NCBI GenBank assembly: GCA_026120185.1
Contig: JANUWF010001477.1
Span: forward strand, 186,001 to 250,000
Length of the DNA: 64,000 bases
Direction of reading: 5' to 3'
From: Voacanga thouarsii
Lineage: Eukaryota; Streptophyta; Magnoliopsida; Gentianales; Apocynaceae
Shown: piece after piece, positions 24,668 through 37,603 of the stretch
How the letters are laid out: the number at the start of each line of letters is the position of its first letter
How positions within the stretch are numbered: the stretch's first letter is position 1
Translations under genes and position numbers: made by a program
Notes under the pieces: model-generated
What the model saw: only the letters and a program-made list of their open reading frames with translations
What the model was told of the DNA's origin: nothing
Databases searched by the model: none

Positions 24668-26102
24668 TACACCTTTGTTGTATCTTACTTGTAGAGGTTT
24701 GAGACTGTCTCCTTTCCTTGATTAATCTCTCTTGGGCACTTACACCCCTTTGTCTTTTGCATTCCCTTCTTTGGGAATTTTTGTGCTTCTTCCACTTAAG
24801 CTCCCTCACATTGTTTCTTCCCCAACTCAAATCTTTTGTTCAATTAACTACATTGCTCCTTAAAGGATTTTCAATGAGAATCAAATGAATTGTGCCCATA
24901 GCCACTACAATGTTCATAAGAAATTGCACTCCCTTTTGCATATCAATCCTTCACTACAAGAAAAAAAGGGGTTTCACAAACAGATTATTTATGTCGGATG
25001 AATTTTGGTTGCAAACGAGCACTCAATTACGTCAAAATGAATATCCAATGCAAATATCATAAACTTGTACTGCCATGCAATGAAAATTAATCAATTGCAA
25101 CCGAAGTATTTGGTTGCATGAACCATCTTTATTTACGATCAAAATGACAATATTTTGCAATGAAGAAAATAGCGGGGATTATAATTTTGAATATTGATAT
25201 TTTATTTTATAATTTAATTTAAAATATTTTTAAAAACAAATATGAAGTGAATTTAAAAATAAATTTAAAACTAATAATATTTATTAATTCAATAATTTAT
25301 AAATGAATATTAATTAAGTCTTGTGGTTATCCATTTATTTGTAGGGGGGAAAAAAGAGTACCAAAAGAATATATTTTAAAAAGGTTTCAAAGAAATTTTT
25401 GCACTCATAAAATGTAAAAAATATTAATTTTTAAAAATATTATTTTGAAAAATGTTATTTTCACATATATATTAAATACCCAACAATTGTATAAAAAGAA
25501 GTCCCCAGTCCAACTAAATCTAATGTTTGTCAAAAAAAAAAAAAAAAAAAAACAAAGAGGAATAATAAAGCTTGCAAAACTTGAAATTAACAATATATAT
25601 TGCAATAAAACTAACATTAAAAGCACCGCACGTGCACACGCACACATACACACACATATTATAATAGAAAAATAAAAAAAATTACCAAACTAGACTAAAT
25701 GTAAATTAAACTGACGGTTTAATATTTTGTTTGAAAAATGCTTGAAACCAAACCAAATCAAACTGAACCCATGAGCACCTCTAGAAGCACGTGTACTAAA
25801 CCTCACTCTGAAGATAAATGTTACATGAACAATATTTAAAAATCTTATTATTCAACATTATTATAAAAAATTGTTGGAACATTTTTTTTTTTTAAATTAC
25901 AAAAGCAATTTCATGATTTTAATAATTCTTTGAATTCATATTTTTTTTATGTGAACAACTAAACAATAATTGTAATTAGAACATTTTTCAATAATTATAA
26001 AAACTTTTAAAGTAATCACATTTTAGTCATATTTTTAAGAATTTTAATTTAAAAAAAAAGTTTAGAAATACTATTCAAATTCTAAATTTCATTAAATAGA
26101 AT

Positions 26103-26106
<4 letters not shown>

Positions 26107-26151
<45 letters not shown>
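26107..26151. repeat. (TA)n microsatellite
   Basis: This is a TA dinucleotide run of about 45 bp near the end of array repeat 2. The matching place in repeat 1 (about 18,205) has no such run. Confidence 0.95.
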
Positions 26152-26153
<2 letters not shown>

Positions 26154-26753
26154 TAATCCTAAAAATAAGTGATTTTATAATCAACTCTTCCCGCCACCAT
26201 ATTACCCAAACAAATCAAGCCCTATTTTTAGCACAACTAGTTTTTTTTTCTTCTCAACAAAGCGTTGCTTACAGTGCAAGGCTAATGTGATATTTCTTAT
26301 TTACAACCTTTAGTCATTCAAGGTGTTCTCTATTTCAATAGTCATTCAAGGTATTCTTTCTCATGCTTTAAGTTTAAATTTTTTCATTTGGTTTTTTTTT
26401 TTCTATTTATTTGAATATTTTCCCTCCTTTGAAATCTCTTTTGAATGAAAGATGAAAATTTTGGCATCAAAATTAATGTTTGATACACGATTTACTTATT
26501 CGGCCATTCTCATATTCATCAAAATCAATGTAGAGTTGCATCTCCTTGCGATAGTCCTTATCCCGTATGATGGCTTTACTCAACCATTATGTAATTTTTA
26601 TTTTTTTTTAACAATCAAAATCTGAACTTCCAAGGAACAAGTTGTATGGATGTTTGCTCCGATTAATCTGAAGGTCCATGAAACATCCTGGTTGTACCCA
26701 TACAAGATGAATGTTCACACGTCTCAATCCAATAAACAAAAACCCTAACAAAG

Positions 26754-29700
26754 TGGAAAAAGAAGAATTGTTGTTACGTGTGTAGGATCGAGACAGCACA
26801 TTTATCTCCTGTGCCGTTGTGCTTTCTGGTGCCACTATGCATTTGCCTTCAATTGTTGGGCTAGTCCACTACTGGGCTAGCAAATCCAGAGGCCTGTTAA
26901 AGCAGCAGCTTGGTCGGCTGTGGCTAGATGGTCAAGCAACCACTCGACAAGGCTGGCATTGGGCCAGTGGCCTCGGGCCAAGACTTGCTCTAGCACAAGA
27001 ACATCGGGCTGGCATCTGGGCCTCTTAGACTTGGTGAGGCAGACTCTTGTACAGGCATCCGTTGGGCCAGCAGCTAGGCCATTCCCTTTAATTAAAAAAA
27101 AAAAAAAAAAGAGAGAGGAAGATTGCCATTGACCCATGATTTTATGTTTGATGGCCCTAAGTGCTAACCATTCAACTATTAAAGACCTTGTGATGGTGAC
27201 TTGCGTCAACAAATTAATATGTCAGAAATTTGAAGAGTTGACTATTTTGTTAGCCAATTAATATTTTAATTGTAATTTTCCAATATCATTTCTTATATTT
27301 AGGTTGGCCGTAAAATTATTTTTATTTTATAGTTTTGATATATCTTATTATTTTGATTTAATTATGTATCATTTACATTAGCATGTCATATAATTTGTAT
27401 TAACTCCATTCAAAGTACAATTTTGTTATGCATAATTTTTTTAATTTATTAAAAAATTTTAAGCGTAGAATGGTTAAATTTAATTAACCTTAGGCTTCCG
27501 CTATTAGTCCATTAGTAAAATTAATATTTGTTTCATACCATTTCAAATGGTCTTCCTATAGAAAGGCTGCACTATATTGGTTGCTAGATTGGGTCCAATT
27601 TTTTTATACTATTTTTTTTATCAGTTTAATTCATTCACTATTACTCTATAGATGATGTGATTGGATTAAAAATTTTATTAAAAAAATATGAATATAGGGG
27701 TTACACTTAAATCAAATACATTATAATAAAGACTTCCAATAAAATATCCTTATGAGGTCTATAATAGTCAAAACATTAACAACACTAAATTTAATATTGC
27801 ATGTAGATGCAAAACATATTAATTTTAGTGGGAAGGTATAAACCTAACTGTAAGTAATATTGTTATCTCCTATAGAGGTACATATTATTTTGGAGTTTTA
27901 GGTTGTGGATTTTGGCACCCCAATTCAATTTGAAAATTCACTTGCTCATTGGAATTACAATTACAAGGGCAATGGAAATCATGGGGTTTGATTTGGGTGA
28001 TGTTTAATTGTTTAATCTAATTTTGTAGATTAGAGAGTAGGGTTTCTTCTGCAATTTTGGTCGAAGTGAAATTGCAACAGCAACCACGAGCAAGAAGAAG
28101 AGAAACTGGAAGAAGAAAAGAAAGAAAAAAGAAATTATTTTTAAAATAAATAAAAATAAAAAATAATGTATTTTAATTAAAATATAAATTTACTGAAATA
28201 TCCCTAAAAATTAATAGAATTATCAGTTGCTATCGATCAAGTGACAGAAAGATAAGATCTAAATGATTAAAATATTCGAGGAATGTTTTTACACTTTTTT
28301 TTCTTTAGAGAGCAAAACTTGAATTTCACAATAGTTCAAAGGTCATCGAGATAGTTTACCCTTTTGTTTTATTTCAATGCTTCAGCTTTAAAGTTTTACA
28401 ATTACTACATGATACATTCCAGTTGGGCTGTTTTTCCTTCCGTCCCCCCCCCCCCCCCCTCCCCCGGGGTCCTAATGGCCTTCTAAATGTTATTCACCTT
28501 TTTGGCATTTTTTTAATTTTATTTCAAAACCATTCTGGCCTTTTTGTTCATCTCATGAGTCCTCTTTTGACTTTCTTATTTGAATATTTTTCTTAATGAA
28601 AATCACAAAAACCAGCGAATAATATAGTAGGTGATATTACTCTATCGGTTAGAATTTTTTTGTAAAGAATTATTATTGAAATTATGAAAGCAATATACAT
28701 TGTTAGATTATAATATATTTATATTCTATATAAATGTTTGGGTTAAAAGCAAAAATGCCTTTTAAATTTGATCACTTTTATAATCTTATCCTGCATTTTA
28801 CAAAAAATACTCAATTATACACCTCCAAGTACTAAAACATTTCAATATTTCCCTTATATTAAAAATCTAATAGTCAACTTTATGATTAACTGTTATTAGG
28901 GACTTTATTGCTAAAAGGTAAATTTTAAAAATTTATTTAAAAAATTCAAAAATAAAAATTCTTTACAACATTTTCTTTTGTTTCCTTTCATTATTTTTTT
29001 TTTTTTGAAATTCTTCATTTCTTCTTATTCTACCTGAAAAAAAATATTATATAAATATCAATCTCAATTTTTTTTAATCTAGTAAGAAAATATTTTACAA
29101 ACTGTGCTAATGATTGACTAAAAAAACCCATACTTGGAAGAGTTTTCTGAAGTAACAATATAGTGACAGCAGTAATCTCCTCTTTTAACCCGCTGGCTTG
29201 TGATTCCAGTTTCCAATATTTTAGTTAGGATTTGAATTTATTAGGAAATCCAAATTCCTCTCGAAGGTGAAATCCAGTTTATCGACTGTATAAGTCTGAT
29301 TTTATGTTTGTTTCGTTCAATTTTTAGTAGGAAGAAGAAGACGAAATGAAGAGCTTCAAGAAAATAATGAAAGGAAAAAAAAAATATTTTAAAAATTTTT
29401 TATTTTTGAGTTTTTTAAATAAATCTTTAAATTTTACCTTTTTATAATAAAGTCCTTATTAACAGTCAAACATAAAGTTGACAATTAGTTTTTTAATGAA
29501 AAGATAATATTGAAATATTTTAGTACTTAGAAGGACATAATTGAGTATTTTATAAAATGAAATGTAAGATTGCAAAAGTAACCAAATTTAAAGGGCATTT
29601 TTGCCATTAATATTGCAAACTAAAGCAGTAACTTGCATAAGGAAATATATGCCAATTCAAAATTATTTTAATTTAAAATATATTTCAAAAATTTTCATAC

Positions 29701-30703
29701 ACTCATACTATATCATTATATCTACCTACATTTACCAAGAAAATAATTGATTTTGATATTAATTTACATTGCAATTTCCTGTGTGACTGATCAGGCAACT
29801 TTATCCAAAAACAAAATTCCACAGGGCCAAGAAACAGAAAGTAGGCTTCTTTCATATTTCACATTATAAGCTACAACATAGTTCAAAGGTATCATATTTC
29901 CAAGATTTGATTTGCACCCTATGACCCTATCCGTTGATTTAAAAACGATTTTAAAAAAAGAAAAAAAAAACACTTCTTCACATGATATTAAATTTTATTT
30001 TTTTAATTTTTTTATATGTATTTCGGAGAAAGGAATTTTGAGGATATAAAATTTTCAAAATTGACAATCATCACAAATAAAATTCAATCAGTTAGCAGTA
30101 TTTTTTATTACACGAAAACCATGATTTTGGTTCATTGCCTTAAAGAAAAAGAATTACTATAATTACTATTGAAAGAAAAAAATATATTTTCAATTTACAA
30201 TAGAATTGGTGTATTTGCCAACTACCAAGGCGAACTCAGTTCGAAAGAGAATATGAATCTAGGCCAGAAAATCTTTTCTTGTAATAACTATTAAGAAAAT
30301 AAATTGATTAAAATATAATAAAAAATCAGTGAAGACATTCTTTTTAATACGGTTTTTAGAAAATAAAAATTTTCATTCATTTAACGACGGTCATATACTA
30401 TCGGCTAACAGCATGCTATAACAGGAATGGATGGCAATTTTCTCAATCCGGCCCGCATAAGTCCTACCGAGCCAAAGATTCTCCTGCCTAGGCAAAAATG
30501 GGGACGAGATCGTCTTTGTCTCTTAGCCTACTAGACAAGAGAGGCTTGAGATAGTTAAACACTTTAAAGCTTTTTAAAATATATAACAATAATATTTAAT
30601 TTGAGAGAGATAATATTTTTTATGATTAATTTGAATTATTATAAAAATATTTTATATTTTTTCAAAATAAAAATACAGAAAAATATTTGATTGTGTAAAA
30701 TCA
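26754..30703 (+). repeat. Tandem array repeat 3 (X3 only), 3.95 kb
   Basis: Colinear with the X parts of repeats 1 and 2, starting TGGAAAAAGAAGAAT-TGTTGTTACG. It ends abruptly at about 30,700 (GTGTAAAATCA), exactly where the other repeats pass from X to Y (GTAAAA then GTCTCTCTCC). It has no LINE. The segment about 29,150-29,370 is unique to this copy and lies where the LINE sits in the other two. Long poly(C) and AT tracts are present (poly-C near 28,445-28,460). No gene is visible. Confidence 0.9.
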
Positions 30704-31550
30704 AATTATCTTCATATTTATTTTTTATTTTACAATTTTTCTTCTGTTTTGAATGAATGAAATTATTAAGGAGATTAAAATTCTTAAAATCGTACCCTAT
30801 TTTCATAACTTGTTATGGTTGTTTACTATTGAAGTTTTATTTCACATATTTTATTTGTTGTTTGAAGTTGTGTTTTAGAAATTTGTAATTTTATTATTCT
30901 AATTTTTAGACACCAATGAAGATTTTCCGCTCTTAGTCCCTTAAAACTTTACTTTCCCATGGGTGAGAACATAGTTAATTTTATCCTCGGCAAGTCGGGA
31001 TTAGGGAGATTGCATAGTTAATGAAGATTGTATCACTTTTAAACACATTTACGGGTTGAGATATATATGGCAATTAATCCATGTATTATATCTATGCAAT
31101 CTCTATAAATTCTGATTTAGATAGAAAACTTATTACACTTTCCAATTAAAATTTATTAACAAATCAATCATAAAATATAATTATAGAATTCCAAACATGT
31201 TTCCTTTCTCTTCTCAATTAGATTATTTAGTTTCGGTACCATTATGCTGAAACAAATAATATCGAAATACTTTCGTAGAGCCACATCCTAATTCCACAAG
31301 AAAAAACAAAAACTTGTGCATTCATACCGTATTTTAACCTTAAGCATGTTGATGCATTTAAAAAAAAAAAAAAAGAGGGGGGGGGGGGGGGGGGGTGAAG
31401 AAATCGTCTTATATATTGTTATTAATTTTCTTTAAGGACATTATTATTATTGTTGTTATTTTGAATGAATGAAATCCATACACCAATTAAAATTTTGAAA
31501 TAATCTTAAATATCCTAATCATATTTGCTTTAATTTGAATTGATTTGTTA
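30704..31550. other. Unassigned AT-rich DNA
   Basis: No coding region or recognisable transposon. A poly(A)-poly(G) junction lies at about 31,362-31,395. Confidence 0.5.
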
Positions 31551-31968
31551 ATTTGTTCAATTAGCGTTAATAAATCTTAGAAGTGCCAAAACTAAATCTT
31601 CTATTAAGAGAGAAAAGAAAATTTATTTAGAATTATATGGTAGTATTATTTATATTTTCATAATTGTTTTTCTCATATTAAAATGAATATACAAATGATT
31701 CATCCTTGTCGTTACTTCAATTTCTTTGTTGGCAGAAAATGAAATGAAGCAAATTGGGAAAATGCGTTGATGGTTAATTAAGATGTACTTATTGAAACAA
31801 TAATTTTTATACATTTGACAGTAATTGAAAATATTGGAAATAGAGTTAAGAAAACGATTCAATTGGAAAAGAACTTTTTACCAAAAAAAAAAAAAACCCA
31901 GGTTCTGTTTTCACCAGGTGTGAATGGAATCCTTTTCCCCTTCTTGCACATAAGAGTGTAGGTATTCC
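31551..31968 (+). repeat. Dispersed inverted duplicate (partner 53,925-54,287)
   Basis: This stretch matches the reverse complement of 53,925-54,287 over most of its length. Shared motifs include TTGTTCAATTAG, AAATCTTCTATTAAGAG, TGTCGTTACTTCAATTTCTT, GAAAATGAAATGAAGCAAA and TTGCACATAAGAGTGTAGGT. The copy here has about 60 extra bases near 31,765-31,830. It is non-coding and the repeat family is unknown. Confidence 0.85.
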
Positions 31969-32002
31969 AAGAATATATTTTTATAAGTGTTCCTAATTAT
32001 GA

Positions 32003-32769
32003 GATAGAGGTAGGGTTGTAAACTGGTCGGGTCCGGTTCGGGTCACCCTGTTCCGGATCTTGACCCCAACCTAATTAATAATGTGATATATCTGACCCAA
32101 TTCAAATACTCATCGGATAAGAATATCCATACCCGAGGACACAGGTATCAGATCCACCTAGCTCGAAAATATAATAGTATATAATACTCTCGCCATCTCA
32201 AATTATCTGTCTCGTTAGAAAATTAAGATTTACCATTTCAAATTTACCCCACAATTAATGACACTCTATTTCTCAAACATATTAAATAATTTCTTTCCCA
32301 ATAAGTTGATCCCATTTAAATAAGCAATTTGGAGTACATTAAAGTTTTGAAATTTGAATAATTTTTAATAAATAGAGAGAGAATAAATTGAATTTTAAGA
32401 GTAAAAATAGAAATAAAGGTTTAATTAACTAAAAATCTTCCTTATCTTTATATCCACATAAGCAGTTAAATATGACATATAATTTGAAGTAGAGGGAGTA
32501 AAATATATAATATAATATATATTTTATATAAATATAATGTTGTGAAATATATATATATATATATAATATTTTATATAATATTTAAATTAATCGAATAAAT
32601 AGGTAAACGAGTACGAAACTATAATACACGTACCCGAACCTAATTATATAGACTAAACGGTTCAGATCGGTATTGGGTAATAAAATAACTATACTAGACC
32701 TATTATAAATGGATTTTAGGTCAGGTTGGATTTGCGCATGCCCAACCCATTGACAGCCATAGATAAAGG
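32003..32769. mobile_element. hAT-type MITE, 751 bp, with 8-bp target duplication
   Basis: The element is 32,011-32,761, flanked by GATAGAGG and GATAAAGG (7 of 8 identical), the 8-bp duplication typical of hAT elements. The left end is TAGGGTTGTAAACTGGTCGG. The right end, read from the other strand, is TATGGCTGTCAATGGGTTGG, so the ends are imperfect inverted repeats of the common plant form TAGGGxTGTxAAxxGGTCGGG. The interior is AT-rich and has no transposase. Confidence 0.8.
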
Positions 32770-32899
32770 GACTTTAGGCCTAGTATTGGAGTAACTCAAC
32801 CTACATGGAGATTTTGAAGTTTGAAAAGACAATAAAAGAAAGTATGATTTAGAGGTGTTTGACTTTAAAATCGCTTGTTGGCAAGTAATAAAAACTTTT

Positions 32900-33330
32900 G
32901 TAATAAACAAAGTATCTAATAATAAAGTATAAGAAGAAAAAATAAAGAAGACACGAGAATTTAATGTGGTTCGGTCAATATGACTTACGTCCACAGACAA
33001 AAAATGAACAATCTTTACTAACAAAAATAATATAAAAGAAATACAAAAGTAGAAAAACACATAATTCTCTCAAACCCAAAAACCCACATACCTGCGAAAA
33101 CCCAATAGAGTAGCCTACAATTTTTTTAACCCAACTCTCTGAGACTACACATCAATATTCTTGACAAGACTCCTTTATATAGGAGCTCAAATCTAAAAAT
33201 TATTGATTACAAATCTAAATGTGAATAGAATTATAAACACAATGGATAAATTCTAAATAAATATTTCTAAGCCAAATATTACACAACTACGAAACAAGTA
33301 TTCCTAACCCAAGTAGAGTTAGAATACAAA
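32900..33330 (-). repeat. Possible solo LTR remnant (copia-like)
   Basis: The stretch contains AATTTAATGTGGTTCGGTCA followed by ACTTACGTCCAC, a combination common in plant copia LTRs. On the minus strand it has a TATA-like CCTATATAAAGGAG at about 33,173-33,186, also expected in an LTR promoter. I see no TG/CA borders, target duplication or internal coding region, so limits and strand are approximate. Confidence 0.35.
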
Positions 33331-34195
<865 letters not shown>

Positions 34196-34304
34196 GAAGC
34201 AAAAATAGTAAGTTTCAGCCAAAAAAGAAGGAAAAATTACAACATTTGTGAGTTTAATTATAGCTAGTTTGGTAAAAATGATAAATTTCAACAAGAAATG
34301 ATAC

Positions 34305-34309
<5 letters not shown>

Positions 34310-34348
<39 letters not shown>

Positions 34349-34388
34349 GTATGTGTGTATGTGTATGTATGTATGTATGTGTATATAC
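34310..34388. repeat. (AT)n-(GTAT)n microsatellite
   Basis: A TA run passes into GTAT/GTGTAT tetramer repeats. It is a separate tract from the ATA run 120 bp upstream. Confidence 0.9.
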
Positions 34389-35336
34389 ATATTAAATTTC
34401 AAGAAAATTATTGTTTCCAATTAAAAATTACTAAGATGAGATTAGTGATCATCAAATCAACAAAATTACTATTCAAATTGGTACGTATTCGGCATTGAAA
34501 TGAAAGAGAAGAAATAAGAGCTGCTTGAACAAAATGAAATGAATAACTCTTTCTCCATATCATTCTCTCTTTGACTCTCATACTACTCATCCTTAACCTT
34601 AAGTGGTTGAAAACTGAAATCCCAAGTGAAATCTACTGCCGCGTGCCTCAAAATATATTTGATTTTCAAATTGCCATTGCTAATTTCTCCGTAGAATAAA
34701 TTGAAACTTTTTAAGAAGATGGAAGATTTTGGTTTCAGGAATTCAAGATGCAAGAATAATAATCATATAACATTACGTCCATTTGTGAAAAGTGGTAACT
34801 AAATTGATTGGATGTATCTTTTATCAAACAATGCGTCATATATATATATATATATATATATATAGAAAGGAAAAAGAAGAGAGAAAAAACTGCTTTCTTT
34901 TGTCTTAGATACTAAAATTTACACTTAAAAAAAAAAAAAACTTGTTAATGTACTGCTACAAAGTGAATTTTGAGTATGTAAAATTTTCAAAGTAGACTTA
35001 TTATTATATGAGTAGGTTAGTAGGTTCAAAACAGTTCTTATTTAGATGAAAGTGTTAGATCGATCAATCATAAGGAAATAATTATTAACTTTAATAATTA
35101 TAATTAATTTAAGAGTTCAGTGATATTTTTTCAATAGAGTGGAACATAATTAATAAATTATTTTTGAGTTACAAAATAATTTATTGGAGTTTTGTCTAAT
35201 TGTATCTGGTTAGGTCCTTTCAGTGGCTCCTAATTATAGGACAATAATTAGTTACAAAATTTTATAATTTATTAATGTAAAATTGCAAGAAACAAAGATC
35301 ATACTTGAGATGGAATATGATAAGTTAAGAAAGTTG
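34389..35336. other. Unassigned AT-rich DNA
   Basis: No gene recognised. A TA run lies at about 34,838-34,864. Confidence 0.5.
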
Positions 35337-35622
35337 TACCCAACTATACTTGTCTTGTTCTATGGGATTTGTATTTGATATAGAGTCAAATATATAGAGA
35401 TAGTTGGAAATAGCAAACTATATATATTAGTTTAGGACTCTATATCAGGGTTACGTGAGATACAAAGTTGTCTCAGTTTTTGTGAGTTTGCCCTCTACAA
35501 AGAGAGAAAAAATATGATTTGCAATGTTCTAGTCGTGGGAGATTACACTGAAGAAGATTTGGAGGTCTAGAGCATTACTAAATGGCCAAAAGCTTCTCGA
35601 GTCGTATATTTGGAGATGATAC
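35337..35622 (+). repeat. LTR remnant, second copy
   Basis: Homologous to 7,931-8,176. It runs from CCAACTATACT through GATATAGAGTCAAATATA, GTGAGATACAAAGTTGTCTC and CTTCTCGAGTCGTATAT, and is broken at the same point by a CACTA left end. It is slightly longer than the first copy around 35,530-35,580, where it keeps a segment the other has lost. Confidence 0.7.
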
Positions 35623-36860
35623 ACTATAGAAAATGTCGCTAATTTGTGACAACATAGCAACGGCAATGAAAACAGCGATAAGATTTGACTAATTGTCCAA
35701 AACCCTCACTAATTGCGACGGATTTGCGATAGCTATAGTAAAATCCTCACTAATTGCAATGGATTTGTGACGGCTATCATAAAACCCTCGCTAATTGCAA
35801 TGGATTTGTGACAGTTAAATAGAACAATTGCAAAATCCTCTTAAATTAGTGATGGTTTAGTGACTGAAATTTGTAATTATACGTTAAAACTAAATAATTG
35901 AAAAAATCATCGCAAAACCCTCCCAAATTGAGACGGTTCGATAATACATTTAATTTTTTTTTTGGATTTTCAAAGGAACTGTCACAAAACCCTCATAAAT
36001 TAGCAACGATTTAGTGACGACTTTTGGTAATTATGCTTAACACTAAATAATTGTAAAAGCCGTCACAGAACCCTTGCTAATTGTGATGGCTTTGCGACGG
36101 CTCGATAATAAATTTAATTATTTTAAGATTTTCAAAGGCACTGTTGTGAAACCCACACAAATTAGCAACAGTTTAGTGATGGCACTTGGAAATTATACGT
36201 TAACACTAAATAATTGAAAAAACCTTCACAAATTGCATTGGATTTGCAACTGCTTGATAATAAATTTATTTTTTTAGGATTTTCAAAGGAAACATCGCAA
36301 AACCCTCACAAATTAGTGACAATGTAGCGACAACTTATAAAAGCCATCGCAAAACCCTTGCTAAATGCTACGGATTTGCGACGGTTTGATAATAAATTTA
36401 ATTTTTAAAGATTTTCCAAGTAACTATCCCAAAATGCTCACAATTTGCGACGTTTAGTGACGGCCTTTGGTAATTATAATTAACACTAAATAATGGACAA
36501 AACCATTGCAAACCCCCGCAACTTGCGACGAATTTGTGACGGTTCAATAATATATTTATTTTTTTTAGAATTTTCAAAGAAATTGTCGTAAAACTCTAGC
36601 AAATTAGTGATGGCTTGTTAAAGCCATCACAAAACCTTCACTAATTGTGACGGATTTGCGACACTCAATAATAAATTTAATTTTTTAGGATTTTCCAAAT
36701 AATCATCACAAAACCTTTGCAAATTAGCGACGGTTTAGCGATGACCTTTAGTAAGCCGTTGCAATCCCTCGCTAATTGTGATGGATTTGTGAGGAATTAG
36801 GGTTTCATACCCTAATCCCTAGCAAATCCGTCACTAATCTAAAAAATTGTTTAAAAATTT
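35623..36860. mobile_element. CACTA remnant, left end with long subterminal repeat region
   Basis: It begins CACTATAGAAAATGTCGC immediately after ATA (35,620-35,622), the same junction as at 8,177. More than 1.1 kb of subterminal motifs follow (AAAACCCTCGCTAATTG, GACGGATTTGCGACGG, AATTAGTGACGGTTTAG types), many in a repeating unit with TAATAAATTTAATTTTTT. No right CACTA end is visible before the AT-rich array at about 36,880, and there is no transposase frame. Confidence 0.7.
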
Positions 36861-36879
36861 TAAAGTTTGATTTTATATA

Positions 36880-37603
36880 TATAATATGTGTTGATAATAG
36901 TAGAATGAGCAAAAATATATTATTAAGTTGAAATATTTATATATATAATATAAATAAGTTATATTATTAAGTATATATGTATATATATGTATATTAATAT
37001 ATATTAATATATGCATATAAATGTATATATATTAATATGTAAATATATATTTATATATATGTATATATTAATATATATAGACACATACATAGTAACAAAA
37101 ATAAAGGGTATATATGTATGCATATATATTAATTTGTATGAATATGTATATATGAACATATATATATATATGTATATATTAATATATATTTATTAATACA
37201 TTAACAAATATATTAACAAATATATGTATATATATTAATATGTAAATATATATATAATATGAATATATATAGACACACATATACTAACATAAATAAATAT
37301 GTATATATGTATGTATATATATTAATTTGTATGAATATGTATATATATGAATATATGAATCTATATATATGTATATATATTTATTAATATATTAAAAATA
37401 CATTAACATATGTATATATATATATATATATGTATTTATATATAATTTAAATATGCTATATTAATATATGTATATATATTAATATGTAAATATATATGCG
37501 TATATTAACATATTAATATAAATAGACACACACATAACAACATAAATAAATATGTATATATGTATGTATATATATTAATTTATATGAATATGTATATATA
37601 TGT
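36880..37603. repeat. AT-rich minisatellite array, interrupted by the copia element
   Basis: Three diverged units carry TAGACACA, a CAT/ACA variant, then AATAAA and TATATGTATGxATATATATTAATTTGTATGAATATG, at about 37,078, 37,268 and 37,519 (spacing about 190 and 250 bp). Units also contain ATTTATTAATATATTAAA and TTTAAATATGCTATAT. Both of these motifs reappear right after the copia element at 49,250-49,300. The copia element therefore inserted into this array. Confidence 0.7.

Larger units (their letters stand above)
18816..26753 (+). repeat. Tandem array repeat 2 (X2-Y2), 7.9 kb
   Basis: Colinear with repeat 1 from AGGAAGAAGAAGAAT-TGTCGTTACG to 26,753. It contains LINE copy 2b in X2 and the empty site of LINE copy 3 in Y2. 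It differs from repeat 1 by many substitutions and small indels, and by a 47-bp tandem duplication at 24,574-24,667. A TA microsatellite at 26,107-26,151 replaces a shorter run in repeat 1. Apart from transposon relics I see no gene. Confidence 0.9.
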
